DNA of 64,000 nucleotides from Stenocarpella maydis (Eukaryota > Ascomycota > Sordariomycetes > Diaporthales > Diaporthaceae), in NCBI GenBank assembly GCA_002270565.1, contig NQMI01000083.1, positions 62,001-126,000 of the forward strand, read 5' to 3'. The position numbers and the translations under genes are program-made. The notes beneath the pieces were generated by a model. It saw only the letters and a list, made by a program, of their open reading frames with translations, was not told the origin of the DNA and did not search any database. Of the stretch, positions 47,570 to 56,735 are shown one piece after another (the first letter of the stretch is position 1; each line of letters starts with the position of its first letter).

Positions 47570-48931
47570 ATGCCGATATCACCAGAACTCACAGCAGCGG
47601 CACCCACCTCTAATCAGGTGGATGGAACGAAAGCTTCTGGCGCCATGAACGGTAACGTACAGACTCGCGGAACTCATTGTAATGGCATACGGGAGGCACC
47701 CAAGGTCACGACCACTTCATATCCGTCAAACTGTCTGCGCTTCCTGGGACATTTGCAAACTCAACCACCTGGTTCATGCGCCTCAGGCAAAGAAGCAAAT
47801 GTAAAATTGAATATCCTAATTGTCGGTTGGCTACTGCCATTGCCCTGAGGCGGACCGGCCACCATGTTACAACTTACCGTGTTCGAGAAGGCACCGGAAC
47901 TTATGGAGGACAGTCGAGAAACAAAAAACTAGGCTCATTAATCACTTGGTCAAGTGTGTTTGCGGACGGCCGAGGCATAATATTAGGTCGGTGCTAGGAT
48001 ACAGGTCCCACCAAACTCAGGCAAGCTCCTCAGGAGATGGGGGGTCCATGCAGCGGCTGGCCAAGCATGTCGTTGAGCCTTACAGAATAAACTTCAGGAG
48101 ATGGCAGGATGGCGCTGTCATCGGGGTCACGGACATGACGGCCGGGTTTAACTCTCACTACGAGAGCCCGTACTATGTCGTCCACAGGGCCCATCTGCAT
48201 ACGGCTCTCTACGAGCAGGCCGTGGCGCTGGGGGTCGAGACGCGCCTCAACAGCGAGGTCGCAAATTGTGACGCTGATACTGCCACCACCAGCTTGACCG
48301 ACGGAACTGTCTTCCAGGGAGATGTTGTCGTTGCCGCTGATGGTAGGCCAGCCAATCCCAGAAACAATGAAGTGTAACTGGCTTACACGTGGGGTCAGGC
48401 GTGAAGTCAACGGCCCAAAGTACTGTCACTCCCAATGGCCGGGGCGCTCCCAAGTTCACGGGCTACGCTGTGAACCGAGCAACAGTTGATGTAGCAGAGA
48501 TGCGGGAGATGCCCGAGATCTCTTGGGTACCGGAGCAGCCCAACTTGAATCTCTGGTTCGCCATTACCCGGTATATCATGCTGTATAGAGGCCTGTTGGA
48601 TGTTGATTTATTACAGGATTGGAGAAGACCGTCACGTCATGACATACTGCATCGCAGGTGGCCAGTCGGTCAACATGGTGCTGTGACATCCAGATCGGAA
48701 CGCCTCTACAACTGCTGTTCCCGATGAGGACATGGTGGCCACGATGAAGAAAGAATTCGAAGGCTGGCACCCACAGTAAGAAGGCCCCTATAGCGCTGTT
48801 TCAGTGGACCACATCACCTGAGGGTGTCCCAGCCTTACGACCATAATAAGCCTGACCAACAAGGCGATCAAAACGCCTCTCGTGAGCGGCGAGGCCCTGG
48901 ACAGCTGGGTATGATGCTGAGAGGGCCATGG
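47570..48931 (+). pseudogene. FAD-dependent aromatic hydroxylase (salicylate/hydroxybenzoate type), broken
   Basis: From ATG 47570 (MPISPELTAAAPTSNQVDGT) to VKLNILIVG, then LATAIALRRTGHHV in another frame: about 14 bases coding the Gly-rich GxGxxG loop for FAD are missing. Further frame changes follow at VFEKAPELMEDS, NSGKLLRRWG and QRLAKHVVEPYRINFRRWQD. The middle is well kept: YYVVHRAHLHTALYEQAVAL and VVVAADG, a 56 bp intron (48343-48398), VTPNGRGAPKFTGYAVNRAT, another intron (about 48571-48616), then EDRHVMTYCIAGGQSVNMVL, a TGA, and HPDRNASTTAVPDEDMVATM. A last intron leads to LTTIISLTNKAIKTPLVSGE and ALDSW. The C-terminal part with the second FAD motif (GDA-H) is absent. Family members hydroxylate benzoates, for example 3-hydroxybenzoate or salicylate, to gentisate or catechol. 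It cannot be functional as it stands. Confidence 0.8.
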
Positions 48932-49103
48932 GGACCGCTTGGGAGGAAGCCGTGGGTGAGCTTATTGAACGGCGTGGGTATTGATCAGCTTGCCATGATT
49001 CGCAGGAGCTGGCGGTTGTGTATTTCTGAGGTCTCAGAGATTGGCAGAGTGATAATTATTTCTTATCGCTAGTTGCCCACATGTTCGCTCAAATTCACCC
49101 TGA
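48932..49103. other. Convergent 3' flanks
   Basis: A short region between the truncated hydroxylase and the 3' end of the regulator. The expected C-terminus of the hydroxylase is not here, so a deletion may have joined these ends. Confidence 0.45.
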
Positions 49104-51832
49104 TTAGCAGAATAAATCTGCTTCCTGGAGCCCGTCAATGAAGCCGGGGTTGAGAGAGGACAGGAAGCCATCTGTTTCCCAGCCCAAGGCAGTGAGGTCA
49201 AGATTGACCGTATCAATAGGCACGGGGACGTCTGGGTACTGCCCGTTCTGACTGCCCTGAAGTGCTCCGACCGGCATGTGCCCGTTATTGCCGGGCCTCG
49301 CCTGGGCGGCATCATCGGCCAGGGGCCCGGCCTGGTCTGCGTAGAGAAATCGATTAGAACGGCCCCGGAGACACGGCTCTCCGCCCTGACGGAGCTTACC
49401 TAGCAGGCTCAGACACTGCTGTAGCGTAGCAAGGAATTTGGCGCATTTTTCAACCATGCTATTCCCCCTGTCGATCAGGGGTAGACAGGCCAATGCTTCT
49501 GCCAACGAATCCTTGAGGGCCTGGTTCGATACACCACCGGCTTCGCAAGGTGTAGCGGGAACATGGCTGCCGGGGTGATTACACAATACCATTGTGACTA
49601 TGTTAAGCGCGGCGTTGAGGGCTGCAGCTTTGTCAGTGGGCTATGCACCTGGTGTTAGGGTATGATTACGGTTGTGACAAGGCCCTTACTGTAGTACAGT
49701 GTGAACCACCACGCACCAAGGAGGCCGCTCTTGGGCTCGGGGGAATGAGTAATAACATTGACAATGGAGATCAGCTCAGAAGCCGTGTGCAGACAGGCCT
49801 TCTTGCTCCTCTCGCCAACCTCTATGAGCATCGACTCGTGGGCGTCGTAGCCCCTGCCCTTCTCGATGCTGGCAAGGTAGATGTCAAAGAGGCGACGGTG
49901 AGCTAGGAGGCGGACATTGTGATGTCTCAGCGTGAGGATGACCCGGAAACGTGTTAGCAGACAAAAGCCATCGCTGCTGCGTATTTCCGCCGAGTTCGTC
50001 AGGGACAGCAGAGGTGGGAGAGAGGCTTGCCATTCCAGGAGCTGGTGTTCAACCTGGAGGATCTGGGTGCTGAGGGAAATGAGGCTATTATCCGAGTATG
50101 CTATGTTGCAATCATAGAGCCTGTCGATAACACCCCACAGGATCTTGTATAGCGTACTGTAGACACGGCAGTTAGTAATGCGCCGGCCGGGGCAGGAGAG
50201 CTTCCAAACCCTACATGGTAGAACTGAAGAAGTGAATGCTCATGGTGTCATCGACAATAAGCCTTGAGCCGGGCACCTCTTCTGTGCCGCTGTATGGCTG
50301 CGGCAGCGGGGTGCGGATGTACGAGTCTGGAATCGCAGGAGGGCGTCCAAAGGTCATACTCAAAGTCCGATCCAGCACGACACAGCCAAACCAGGTCCGT
50401 GTCCGCGTCTCGCGCTCGAGCGGTGAGTATGCCTTGAGCGACGTTACCGAATGCAGGCCGAGCTGGAAGGCGGCCTTGACGGCGATGCCGTGCATGTTCC
50501 AGGTCATGACCGAGCGGTGTGTCCCCTGGAGGTACTGGCTCATCAGCAGCATGGCCTGTACTGTCTCGAGGCTGGATCCACTCAGCATCTGGCCGAGACA
50601 CAGAGCCTTGGCGCGTGCGAAGAAGACCTCGGCCTTTGCGCCCCTTTCCATCGCCGTTCCACAGGTACTGCCAGAGGTGAAGACGGACATGGCTAGGATC
50701 GAATTCAGCAGCCCCAGCCATGACCGCCTGGACCGCCTGAACCCAATGCTCTTGGTGTGTCGGTACGTTTCCATGAAGGTCTGGGGGTGGACAAACGGGA
50801 ACAGGGCACCCGTATTCCTAAAGAAGAGATCAACCAGAGCATCCATCTCGCCGTCTGGGGGGAGGCACAGGCAGTCATCCACGGGCTCGGAGGCGTGGGC
50901 TGAGCTGCCTGGCTCTTTAGCAGCTGGCCTGGCCGGTCCTCCCTGCGGAGTCTGCGGGCGGGATACATCCAGCGATGGTCGGTGTGAGGACCCCAGCCTG
51001 TGGGAGCGCTGTGCTAGACTGCGCGAAAGCAGCGAGGAGAGTGCTCGTCGAATGTTGCGCGTGAAGGCAATATTCGAAGACGGCCCTGGCGGCAGTCAGC
51101 AAAGACATATCCTCACAGGGGATGGGCAAGAGAGGACCAGTGTCCTTGCAGATATACCGTAGTAGCCAGAGTCGTCCTCCTTGGTAAATTCGATGGACCC
51201 AATCCCGTCAGTCGCATCCGGGCTCACGACGGGGCCCTCCGAGTGTGGGTCGCGCACGGGAGCTGGGGCCTGATGCGCCTGTATGCCTGATCGCCCGTCC
51301 CCCGCGATAGGGCCCAGAAGGCTGCCGCCCTCGCCGTGTTGGCCCCTCAACAGACGCACATCACTCTCGAGCTGGGACAGGCGGGACTCGACGAGCTGGA
51401 GAAAACTAGACGACGCAGGTCAGCCCGGCGGACACGGCCCACAGAGATTCGCATCCTGGATGGACTCACGCCCTGGGGACAGGAGTGGTGGTGGCTATTG
51501 GAGGCGCAAGGTAGACACACTCGACGTCGAGGGCCTGGCAGCTCGAGCACCTCGGCCGAGAGCCATCACACTGCGGCCGGGAGGTCAGCAGCCTGCCAGC
51601 GGAGCAGCCAAACGACGGCCAGCAACAGGGCCCGCCCGGGAGGGCATCTCGCCTGGGGAGTTAGGCCTACCCGGGACTTCTTGCTCCTGCAAGCACCGCA
51701 CGCGACCGGGATCCTGCGGCGCTTCTGCGGGCGCGGGCGGGCGGGCGACCCGCCCTGAGACCCGGAGGAGGCCCCGGCCGCCCCGGCGGGGCTCTCGTAG
51801 TCCGGGAGCGAGGCCCGGATGGAGCCTGCCAT
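49104..51832 (-). CDS. Zn2Cys6 transcription factor, likely cluster regulator
   Basis: Seven exons in consistent phase: 51832-51671, 51570-51470, 51405-51158, 51085-50215, 50156-49690, 49627-49400 and 49336-49104, giving about 769 residues. The DNA-binding domain spans the first intron: C45, C48, C55, C62, C65, C72 (C-x2-C-x6-C-x6-C-x2-C-x6-C), preceded by basic KRRR. A linker coiled coil (LVESRLSQLESDVRLL) would allow dimers. Next comes DGIGSIEFTKEDDSGYYGPS joined to NIAFTRNIRRAL, then the fungal regulatory (PF04082-type) domain with FFRNTGALFPFVHPQTFMET, QAMLLMSQYLQGT, AFQLGLHS, and RTRTWFGCVVLDRTLSMTFG followed by RPPAI. The C-terminus ends WETDGFLSSLNPGFIDGLQE plus ADLFC. The gene is fully open. 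It is divergent from the gentisate dioxygenase and so probably activates the cluster; the inducer is unknown. The acceptor of intron 5 could also be six bases downstream, and an ATG seven codons upstream (51853) is in frame. Confidence 0.9.
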
Positions 51833-52260
51833 GGTTTGGTGTCTTGGGCGCATCTGTGTTGGCTTGCAGGCTCGAGTGGCGCCAACACGAGTGATGCTGG
51901 ATGGGAAGAGGAGAAGGCCTGGCCGGCTCTGTTCGGAACCGGCTTAACTCCCCGCCCCGGCGTCGGCCAAGCACATCCGGAGGAGCCTCCCTAAGTCCGG
52001 GCCGGGGACACGGGCCGGGACCGGCCAACCTACCCCCAGACGGGGGGTCGACTGGAGGTGCACAGGAGCAGGCTGCGACTGGTGCCTCTGGTACATAGCA
52101 GCAGCAGCAGCACCACGGCTCCATCTACGCATTCACTATAAAGATGCAGGCCCTCGTGGGCACCCACCACCGGGACCGTCTGCGGGTGTTCAAGCAGCAC
52201 CGGGCCCCAGCCTTGCAACTGGACCAGTCGATACAAGTTACAACTACCTAGTCGTTCACG
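51833..52260. promoter_or_regulatory. Divergent promoter of regulator and gentisate dioxygenase
   Basis: 428 bp between the two start codons, so both genes must be controlled from here. It is GC-rich and has an everted-like CGG-AA-CCG at 51934-51941 and several other CGG/CCG triplets, the half-sites read by Zn2Cys6 dimers. A GCAGCAGCAGCA run lies at about 52097-52112. The assignment of a regulator site is inference. Confidence 0.5.
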
Positions 52261-53364
52261 ATGGCGACCGCAACAGCAACAGCGACAGCAACAGCGACAG
52301 CAGCCCAGGCCAGGGATGCAACCAGAGCCCTTCTGGACCGGGCGGCCGAGGCCAACACCAAGCCGCTGTGGCTCCAGATGGCCCGCCTGAACCCGCCGCT
52401 GCCGGACCCCCGCTGCAGGCCACACGCCTGGCGGTACTCGCAGATCCGCCCCAGCCTGCTCGAGGCCGGCCGCCTGGTCCCGGAGGCGCAGGCGGAGCGG
52501 CGCGTGCTGATGCTGGCGAACCCGGCGCGGGAGCCGCCCTTCACGACCGACACGCTGTACGCGGGGCTGCAGCTCGTCATGGCCGGCGAGACGGCGCGCG
52601 CGCACCGGCACACGGCCTTCGCCATGCGCTTCATCATCGAGGGCGAGGGCGGCTTCACCGCGGTGCACGGCCGGCGCATCGCCATGCGCCGCGGCGATGT
52701 CATTGTCACGCCGCGGTGGAACTGGCACGACCACGGCAAGGACGGCTCCGGCCCCATGGTCTGGCTCGACGGGCTCGACCTGCCCTGCTTCCAGCACTTC
52801 CCCGTGCACTTTGTCGAGCACTTTGCCGAGCCCCGCTACCCGGCCGAGGACGTCGACTCGGCCTCCTCGCCGCTCGTGTTCCCCTGGTCCGGCATGAAGG
52901 CGAGGCTTGACACGGCCCCAGGGGACTGGGCTGAGCTGCGGTACCTGAGGGAGGACGGGTCAGAAGGTGAGTTGCCCTCGTGGCACATCCCAGCCGTGGG
53001 GAGATCCAGACAGGCACCACGCACCCGTGCTGACATTGTCCGAACGGCAGTGAGCAAGACCCTGGGAGGGGCTGCCGCCCGAGTCGGCGCAGGCAAGGCG
53101 AGCCCCGTCGTGCAGGAGACTGCATCCGCCGTATATCACGTGGTAGAGGGCTCGGGTTATACCACCATCGGCGGCAACAAGTTCACCTGGGACAAGGGCG
53201 ACACCTTCTGCATCCCTTCCTGGTATCCGTACCAGCATTTCGCGAGCGATAACGACCAGGCCGCGCCGGTCTATCTGTACCGCTTCGACGACAAGCCCAT
53301 GCTCGAGTCGTTGGGGTTCTACAGGACGGCCGAGACGGACGTCGAGTCACTCGTTTCGAGCTGA
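52261..53364 (+). CDS. Gentisate 1,2-dioxygenase
   Basis: Two exons, 52261-52966 and 53051-53364, give 339 residues. The 84 bp intron (GTGAGT donor, CAG acceptor, branch GTGCTGAC) is a multiple of three and free of stops, so the frame also reads through it. The enzyme is a bicupin Fe(II) dioxygenase that opens the ring of gentisate to maleylpyruvate in the cytosol. Seen: the first cupin with HRH at 115-117 (ETARAHRHTAFAMRFIIEGE), RRGDVIVTPRWNWHDHG with H156 and H158, the substrate-side WLDGLDLP and F-x-E-H-F segment, and a second cupin (SAVYHVVEGSGYTTIGGNKF, then WDKGDTFCIPSW). Length is normal for the family. The N-terminus carries an odd Ala-Thr alternation (residues 2-14) from a GCAACA/GCGACA microsatellite. 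It is the one intact catabolic gene of the cluster. Confidence 0.93.
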   Translation: MATATATATATATAAQARDATRALLDRAAEANTKPLWLQMARLNPPLPDPRCRPHAWRYSQIRPSLLEAGRLVPEAQAERRVLMLANPAREPPFTTDTLYAGLQLVMAGETARAHRHTAFAMRFIIEGEGGFTAVHGRRIAMRRGDVIVTPRWNWHDHGKDGSGPMVWLDGLDLPCFQHFPVHFVEHFAEPRYPAEDVDSASSPLVFPWSGMKARLDTAPGDWAELRYLREDGSEGELPSWHIPAVGRSRQAPRTRADIVRTAVSKTLGGAAARVGAGKASPVVQETASAVYHVVEGSGYTTIGGNKFTWDKGDTFCIPSWYPYQHFASDNDQAAPVYLYRFDDKPMLESLGFYRTAETDVESLVSS

Positions 53365-53728
53365 GCTGGGGCTGGGGCCGGGACGGAACTAGGAGGCTGT
53401 AGGTGCTGGTCGAGATACGTCGCCAGGGATGTGCGCGTGAGCGCGTTGCTGGTGCTCTATCCAGCGCGGAATCTATCATGTACACTTTTATCATGCGCCC
53501 GAGTGCAGAATGTGACGCCGGTACGACCCCATGATGTGTTCCTAGGTCCTTGTTCTTTCTCATACATGTAGGTCGTCGTCCTCAAGAGACATGCCCGTCG
53601 TGTGTCGCTGCTGCATTGCTTGCCTCGGGCTCATGGGCCTCTCAGGCCTGCCACTCGCCGGAAATACCAGCCTTTGCGCCGCGGAGATGGCATCTCCGTG
53701 CCCACCAAGACCTCCATACCAAGCACCG
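53365..53728. other. Convergent 3' region
   Basis: Space between the stop of the dioxygenase and the stop of the next, minus-strand gene. No gene is supported. Confidence 0.5.
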
Positions 53729-54247
53729 TCATGCCTTGGGCACGGACACGCCCCTCGTTGATGCCTTCAACCACGCCGCACCAGCCAGGAGCCCGGCCAG
53801 GACTGCGCACGCGACCACATCCTTCCGCACACGGTAGCGCCCCCCCCAAGACGTGACCATGACAGCAGTGGCGTACTGCGTGAGGACCAAGAGAGACCAC
53901 TTCACCACCTCGTCCGCGGCGCCATCAGAGCCGAAGTCCCGGAAGGGCGAGCAGTGAAGCAGGTAGTACAAGGGGACAGCACCGTAGAGGGCCAGGTGGA
54001 AGGCCATGAAGGGGGTGGCGTAGAACTTGGAGAAGATGTCCTCGTTGAACAGCGGGTGTCGCGGGTTCTTTGCCCGCGCCGGCGATGCTGCTGGTCTGGC
54101 TGGTGTGGCGGCTGTCCTGCCTGCCGACGAGGTGCTTCTGGACGGGACGGGGGACCGCCGCGCGCTGGTGGCGGCCGAGAAAGTATCTACCGCCAACGCC
54201 ATGGGCGCGGGAATCAAGGGGAAGACCGTGCCACCTTGGGAAGCCAT
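53729..54247 (-). CDS. Small multi-span membrane protein, unknown
   Basis: A single exon of 172 residues from ATG 54247 to TGA 53729. The first 55 residues are Ser/Ala/Thr/Pro-rich, like a mitochondrial or other targeting sequence (SARRSPVPSRSTSSAGRTAA). Then come three hydrophobic segments: FMAFHLALYGAVPLYYLLH, WSLLVLTQYATAVMVTSW and DVVACAVLAGLLAGAAWLKA, with loops of DFGSDGAADEV and GGRYRVRK. I do not recognise the family. It is convergent with the gentisate dioxygenase and may be part of the cluster or simply a neighbour. Upstream on its coding strand lies a CAT/ACC-type trinucleotide tract (54334-54399). Confidence 0.65.
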   Translation of the reverse strand: MASQGGTVFPLIPAPMALAVDTFSAATSARRSPVPSRSTSSAGRTAATPARPAASPARAKNPRHPLFNEDIFSKFYATPFMAFHLALYGAVPLYYLLHCSPFRDFGSDGAADEVVKWSLLVLTQYATAVMVTSWGGRYRVRKDVVACAVLAGLLAGAAWLKASTRGVSVPKA

Positions 54248-54333
54248 AATTCTCGAGGGTGTAATCTAGGTCACGCCAGTGTGCGGACGAGGACGAGAGT
54301 TGAGGTGAAAAGGACGGCCAAGGGACAGTGCGA

Positions 54334-54402
54334 TGATGATGGTGATGATGATGATGATGATGATGATGATGGTGATGGTGGCGGTGGCGGTGGCGGGCTC
54401 CT
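54334..54402. repeat. GAT/GGT trinucleotide microsatellite
   Basis: About 65 bp of GATGATGGT and GGTGGC units. It codes a His/Ile run in antisense frames that look incidental. It lies upstream of the membrane-protein gene. Confidence 0.85.
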
Positions 54403-55657
54403 CCCGCTCCAGGATTAGAAAAAGCCGGGGTATGGAGTGTTTTATCCAGGGTCCAAACCCAAAGGCCCGGGTCTGACCTTCTGGGGAAGGGAAGGGCCTG
54501 TGTCCCGTACCAGCGCACCTAAGTATGCTATATATTATACTTAGTAAGTACACTACGCACACGTCCGTCAGTCAGTAGTCGCTCGGCCAAGCCTCCGGAG
54601 GAACATGTTCTGAGGCGCAGTTTCCTGCTGTGCAGGGGTCGCAGGATGGACAGATGGGTCCGCCATGTCTGTGCACACGCTCTGAGTCCGGGCAAACTCT
54701 GTCAGGCTCTGTGAAACACACGGGCGGCTGGAGGAGGGGGGGGGGGCAGCCCGTGGATCTAGTGTAGATACATGAATGATCTGTCCATTGTGTCGCTGTC
54801 CGGGCGTCGGATGAGCTCATCGAAATGTCTGTGTTGGCCCGGCTTTGTCTGGCTCGGTCCTCGTGTATGAGCATGTGTTTGCGTGACAAGAGCGTGTTTG
54901 CGCATGCGTTATCAACAGACGTAATACCATCAGCTAATAAGCCAGATTCCAACATCTGTCCGTCATCTGCCGCTGAACCCCTCTCGTGTCTCCCGACCTA
55001 TTGCACGGGCTGACGCAGGTCGTGTCCACGGTCTCAAGGTAGCCACAAGCGGACTCGGCTGCCCTTCAGAACGGCCGGTGAGATCCCCCTTGGCGCCAAG
55101 ATACCCATCCCGCTTAGGTACTGGTTCTAATCTCTCCTCTCCCTAGTGTAGGTTGTAGGTACTACGTACAGACAGATGCTGAGAGGCCCTGCCCCGGCTT
55201 AGCAATAGCGCCAAAGTTGCTCAAGATACCGAGTACCTACGGAGGTGCCCGGACAATGCCGTGCCCGGCCTGCCGGGTGACAAGAGCGTCCCGGCCCGTG
55301 GGCGTGGGCCAGGGGACCTCGGCACGAGAGGGAGTGTGGGCTCCGGGGTGGACCCTGATATTGCTGAGCCTCTTCAGCTGTCGAGCTTTTGAATCCTCAC
55401 CAGGCACAACATCCGCCGACCAGCTTGCCTGCCCGTTCCTCACTGTATGACACGTCATCTGGAGAAGTAGTCAAGTGTGAAAGTGTCCTTCTTGTGCCTA
55501 GGTACACAATTGCATGCATACTTCAAGTCCTGCTTGGGATTGACCTCGGCATGGGGAGTGTACTCTCGTAGGTACTACAGAACACACCACCCCCTCCCCG
55601 GAACAACATCACCTGCAGCAACCACATCTTGTCCATTCGCAGCCGGCCATCCAGCCA
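54403..55657. other. Intergenic region
   Basis: No gene is supported. Short frames on both strands look random. A G run occurs at about 54737-54748. Confidence 0.5.
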
Positions 55658-56735
55658 TTAATCTTTGATCTTGACGCTCCCTACGAAATGGTCGCCCCCA
55701 AGCCCCCAGCCCTGATTCCATCCGTGGCCTTTCGTCCGCTCTTCTCGGATGCGCCAGAATATAGAGCCCTGTAGCCATATTGTCAGCCATGTTGCACCGT
55801 GTGAGCTGTTAGATGCCGTGCGCAATGCACGCGCAGGAATATTCACATCGTATATCCCTCTGACGTCTTCTTTGTGGCATTTGCCGTCCTTCTGTATCAA
55901 GAGCCAAGTCGTGCCGAACTCGAACAGCGCGGCGGCCCACTGTAGGTACGTAACATCCCTGTCAGCCATGACTCTCTTACAGTCGTATGTGTATTAAGGT
56001 TTCGGATTGTGCCTCATGCCTACTCCGAAAGGATCCGCGGCGTTGCGATTCCCGTGCATCAGCTGGAATAACTCGGTCAAGTTGAGGGCGCCGACGCCGC
56101 TCTTGTCGTACTTCGCAAACATGTCTTCGAACTGCTGCGGCCGGAAGCGACCCTCGCTGTCGTACGTCTCGCTATCTGACCCATGCTGTATACAGGCCGG
56201 GAAGCACGTCAGCCCAAGACCAGAGATCCATATATCGCCCCATCCCCCCCCCCAGGCAAGCTTAAACCCCTTTACGGTCTGCGATTCCCGCTTAACTAAC
56301 CTTTGCCTTGTGGATAGAGTCAACATACACCCGGAATAGCGGGTCTGGAATCCAGGAATGGGCGAGGCGAGTCGGATAGGAGAAGCCCAGGTGGATGATG
56401 AACAGCGCGAGGAGCGAGAAGACTATGTTGAAACCCAGATCCCGGAATCCTTTATACGTGTCCAAGGGGTATATCTGGCAGTCCTCGTCCCGATCCCAGA
56501 ACAGGACGTGTTGTTGCAGGACTGTGTAGTCCTTGAACCGCCTCGTATAATCCTCGTGTCCCTCTGGCGAGGTGGTAGATACCGCCGCGTTGGCGCGTGG
56601 CGTGCCTATCTTCTCGATCAAATGACCCTCTCGGATAGATGGGATTCGGGTTTGTGTGGGTATGGATTTGGCAACTGAGACGTCGAACGGCAGAGTCAGG
56701 TCTCCGTTGACTGGGCTGCAAGGTTTGCCTGACAT
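55658..56735 (-). CDS. Caleosin / peroxygenase family protein
   Basis: Four exons, 56735-56301, 56185-56024, 55939-55847 and 55768-55658, give 266 residues, in phase throughout. Seen: a loop of EF-hand type at 81-92 in VLFWDRDEDCQIYPLDTYKG, with Cys in place of the usual Gly at position six; the central membrane hairpin FNIVFSLLALFIIHLGFSYP; the family block PDPLFRVYVDSIHKAK joined to HGSDSETYDSEGRF; FEDMFAKYD and ELFQLMHGNR; and the C-terminal WAAALFEFGTTWLLIQKDGK, KEDVRGIYD and GSIFWRIREE. Caleosins are lipid-droplet or ER-associated calcium-binding haem proteins with hydroperoxide-dependent peroxygenase activity. In fungi they relate to lipid storage, oxylipins and sporulation. The usual haem-linked His is probably H76. 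Length is normal. Its neighbour on the right is a peroxidase, but 2.3 kb away. Confidence 0.92.

Noticed and set aside
50236..51162. 308-codon plus-strand frame over the regulator gene
   Set aside because: Antisense shadow of exons 3-4 of the Zn2Cys6 factor, whose minus-strand reading has clear domains and splice phases.
52030..52910. Long frames in other phases and on minus over the gentisate dioxygenase
   Set aside because: Shadows of a GC-rich real coding exon.
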